Shown here piece by piece: positions 14,028 to 14,177 of a stretch of 14,177 nt of DNA (the stretch's first letter is position 1; every line of letters begins with the position of its first letter). Made by a program: the position numbers and the translations under genes. The stretch covers positions 1-14,177 of the forward strand of contig CARPYP010000029.1 in assembly GCA_949045875.1 (NCBI GenBank), read 5' to 3'. A model generated the notes under the pieces. That model saw nothing but the letters and a program-made list of their open reading frames with translations. It had not been told where the DNA came from and did not search any database. The stretch comes from an uncultured Clostridia bacterium. GTDB taxonomy: Bacteria; Bacillota; Clostridia; TANB77; CAG-508.

Positions 14028-14177
14028 ACATTTACCATGTCTTTTTCAAAAATCTAGTTAAATTGCTCATTTTATTCGCAATTTATCACGATTTTTAGAC
14101 ATTTCATGTTTTTTACAATTAAACATTTACCATGTCTTTTTCAAAAATCTAGTTAAATTGCTCATTTTATTCGCAAT
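14028..14177. repeat. Direct repeat with 95-base period, cut by window edge
   Basis: Bases 14028-14082 and 14123-14177 are identical over at least 55 bases, starting ACATTTACCATGTCTTTTTC; the second copy runs off the window. Between them, ACATTTCATGTTTTTTACAA (14100-14119) is a degraded third version of the repeat head. No coding frame is seen here. It is more like an AT-rich tandem array than CRISPR, since the repeat exceeds the spacer and the third copy is degenerate. Confidence 0.7.

Noticed and set aside
14028..14177. CRISPR array
   Set aside because: Repeat of at least 55 bases against a 40-base gap, a degraded repeat copy inside the gap, and no cas genes nearby.

Overview
The window is very AT-rich, with AGGAGG-type ribosome binding sites, sigma-A-like promoters and AT-rich codon choice. 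This fits a low-GC Firmicute, most likely a gut Clostridia-type anaerobe; that assignment is inferred from style and gene families, not from a marker search. Almost every gene lies on the minus strand.

Region 1 (1-1090) is the edge of a mobile element. It holds the frameshifted start of a large serine recombinase, a 48-residue transposon-type small protein, a promoter/terminator pair that could frame a small RNA, and a small mobile-element protein with an apparent one-base frameshift. Three promoters here share the same spacer motif around AGCACGTTA.

Region 2 (1124-4972) is the most interesting block: one promoter followed by a COG1106/RloA-like ATPase, a D12-class adenine DNA methyltransferase and an OLD-like ATPase fused to a TOPRIM domain. 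I read it as a candidate anti-phage or restriction-like operon in which self-methylation may protect host DNA from an ATP-dependent nuclease. The combination does not match a system I can name with confidence.

Region 3 (5142-6931) holds a small G+C-richer gene, an orphan MobC-like relaxosome protein beside a cluster of inverted repeats that looks like an oriT, and a winged-helix replication-type protein. No relaxase is present. A palindromic REP-like element lies at its right side.

Region 4 (7028-7498) is the only substantial plus-strand coding sequence: the C-terminal part of an M14 gamma-D-glutamyl peptidase that begins abruptly next to the mobile remnants.

Region 5 (7542-14177) is more chromosomal: a 986-residue SF1 (DNA2/NAM7-type) helicase with a coiled-coil insertion, a two-pass membrane protein, recG, and a 66-residue small protein. 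It also has two more REP-like palindromes and a 95-base direct repeat running off the right edge. Three small genes (5185-5460, 10712-11176, 13566-13766) appear as separate units with their own hairpin terminators.
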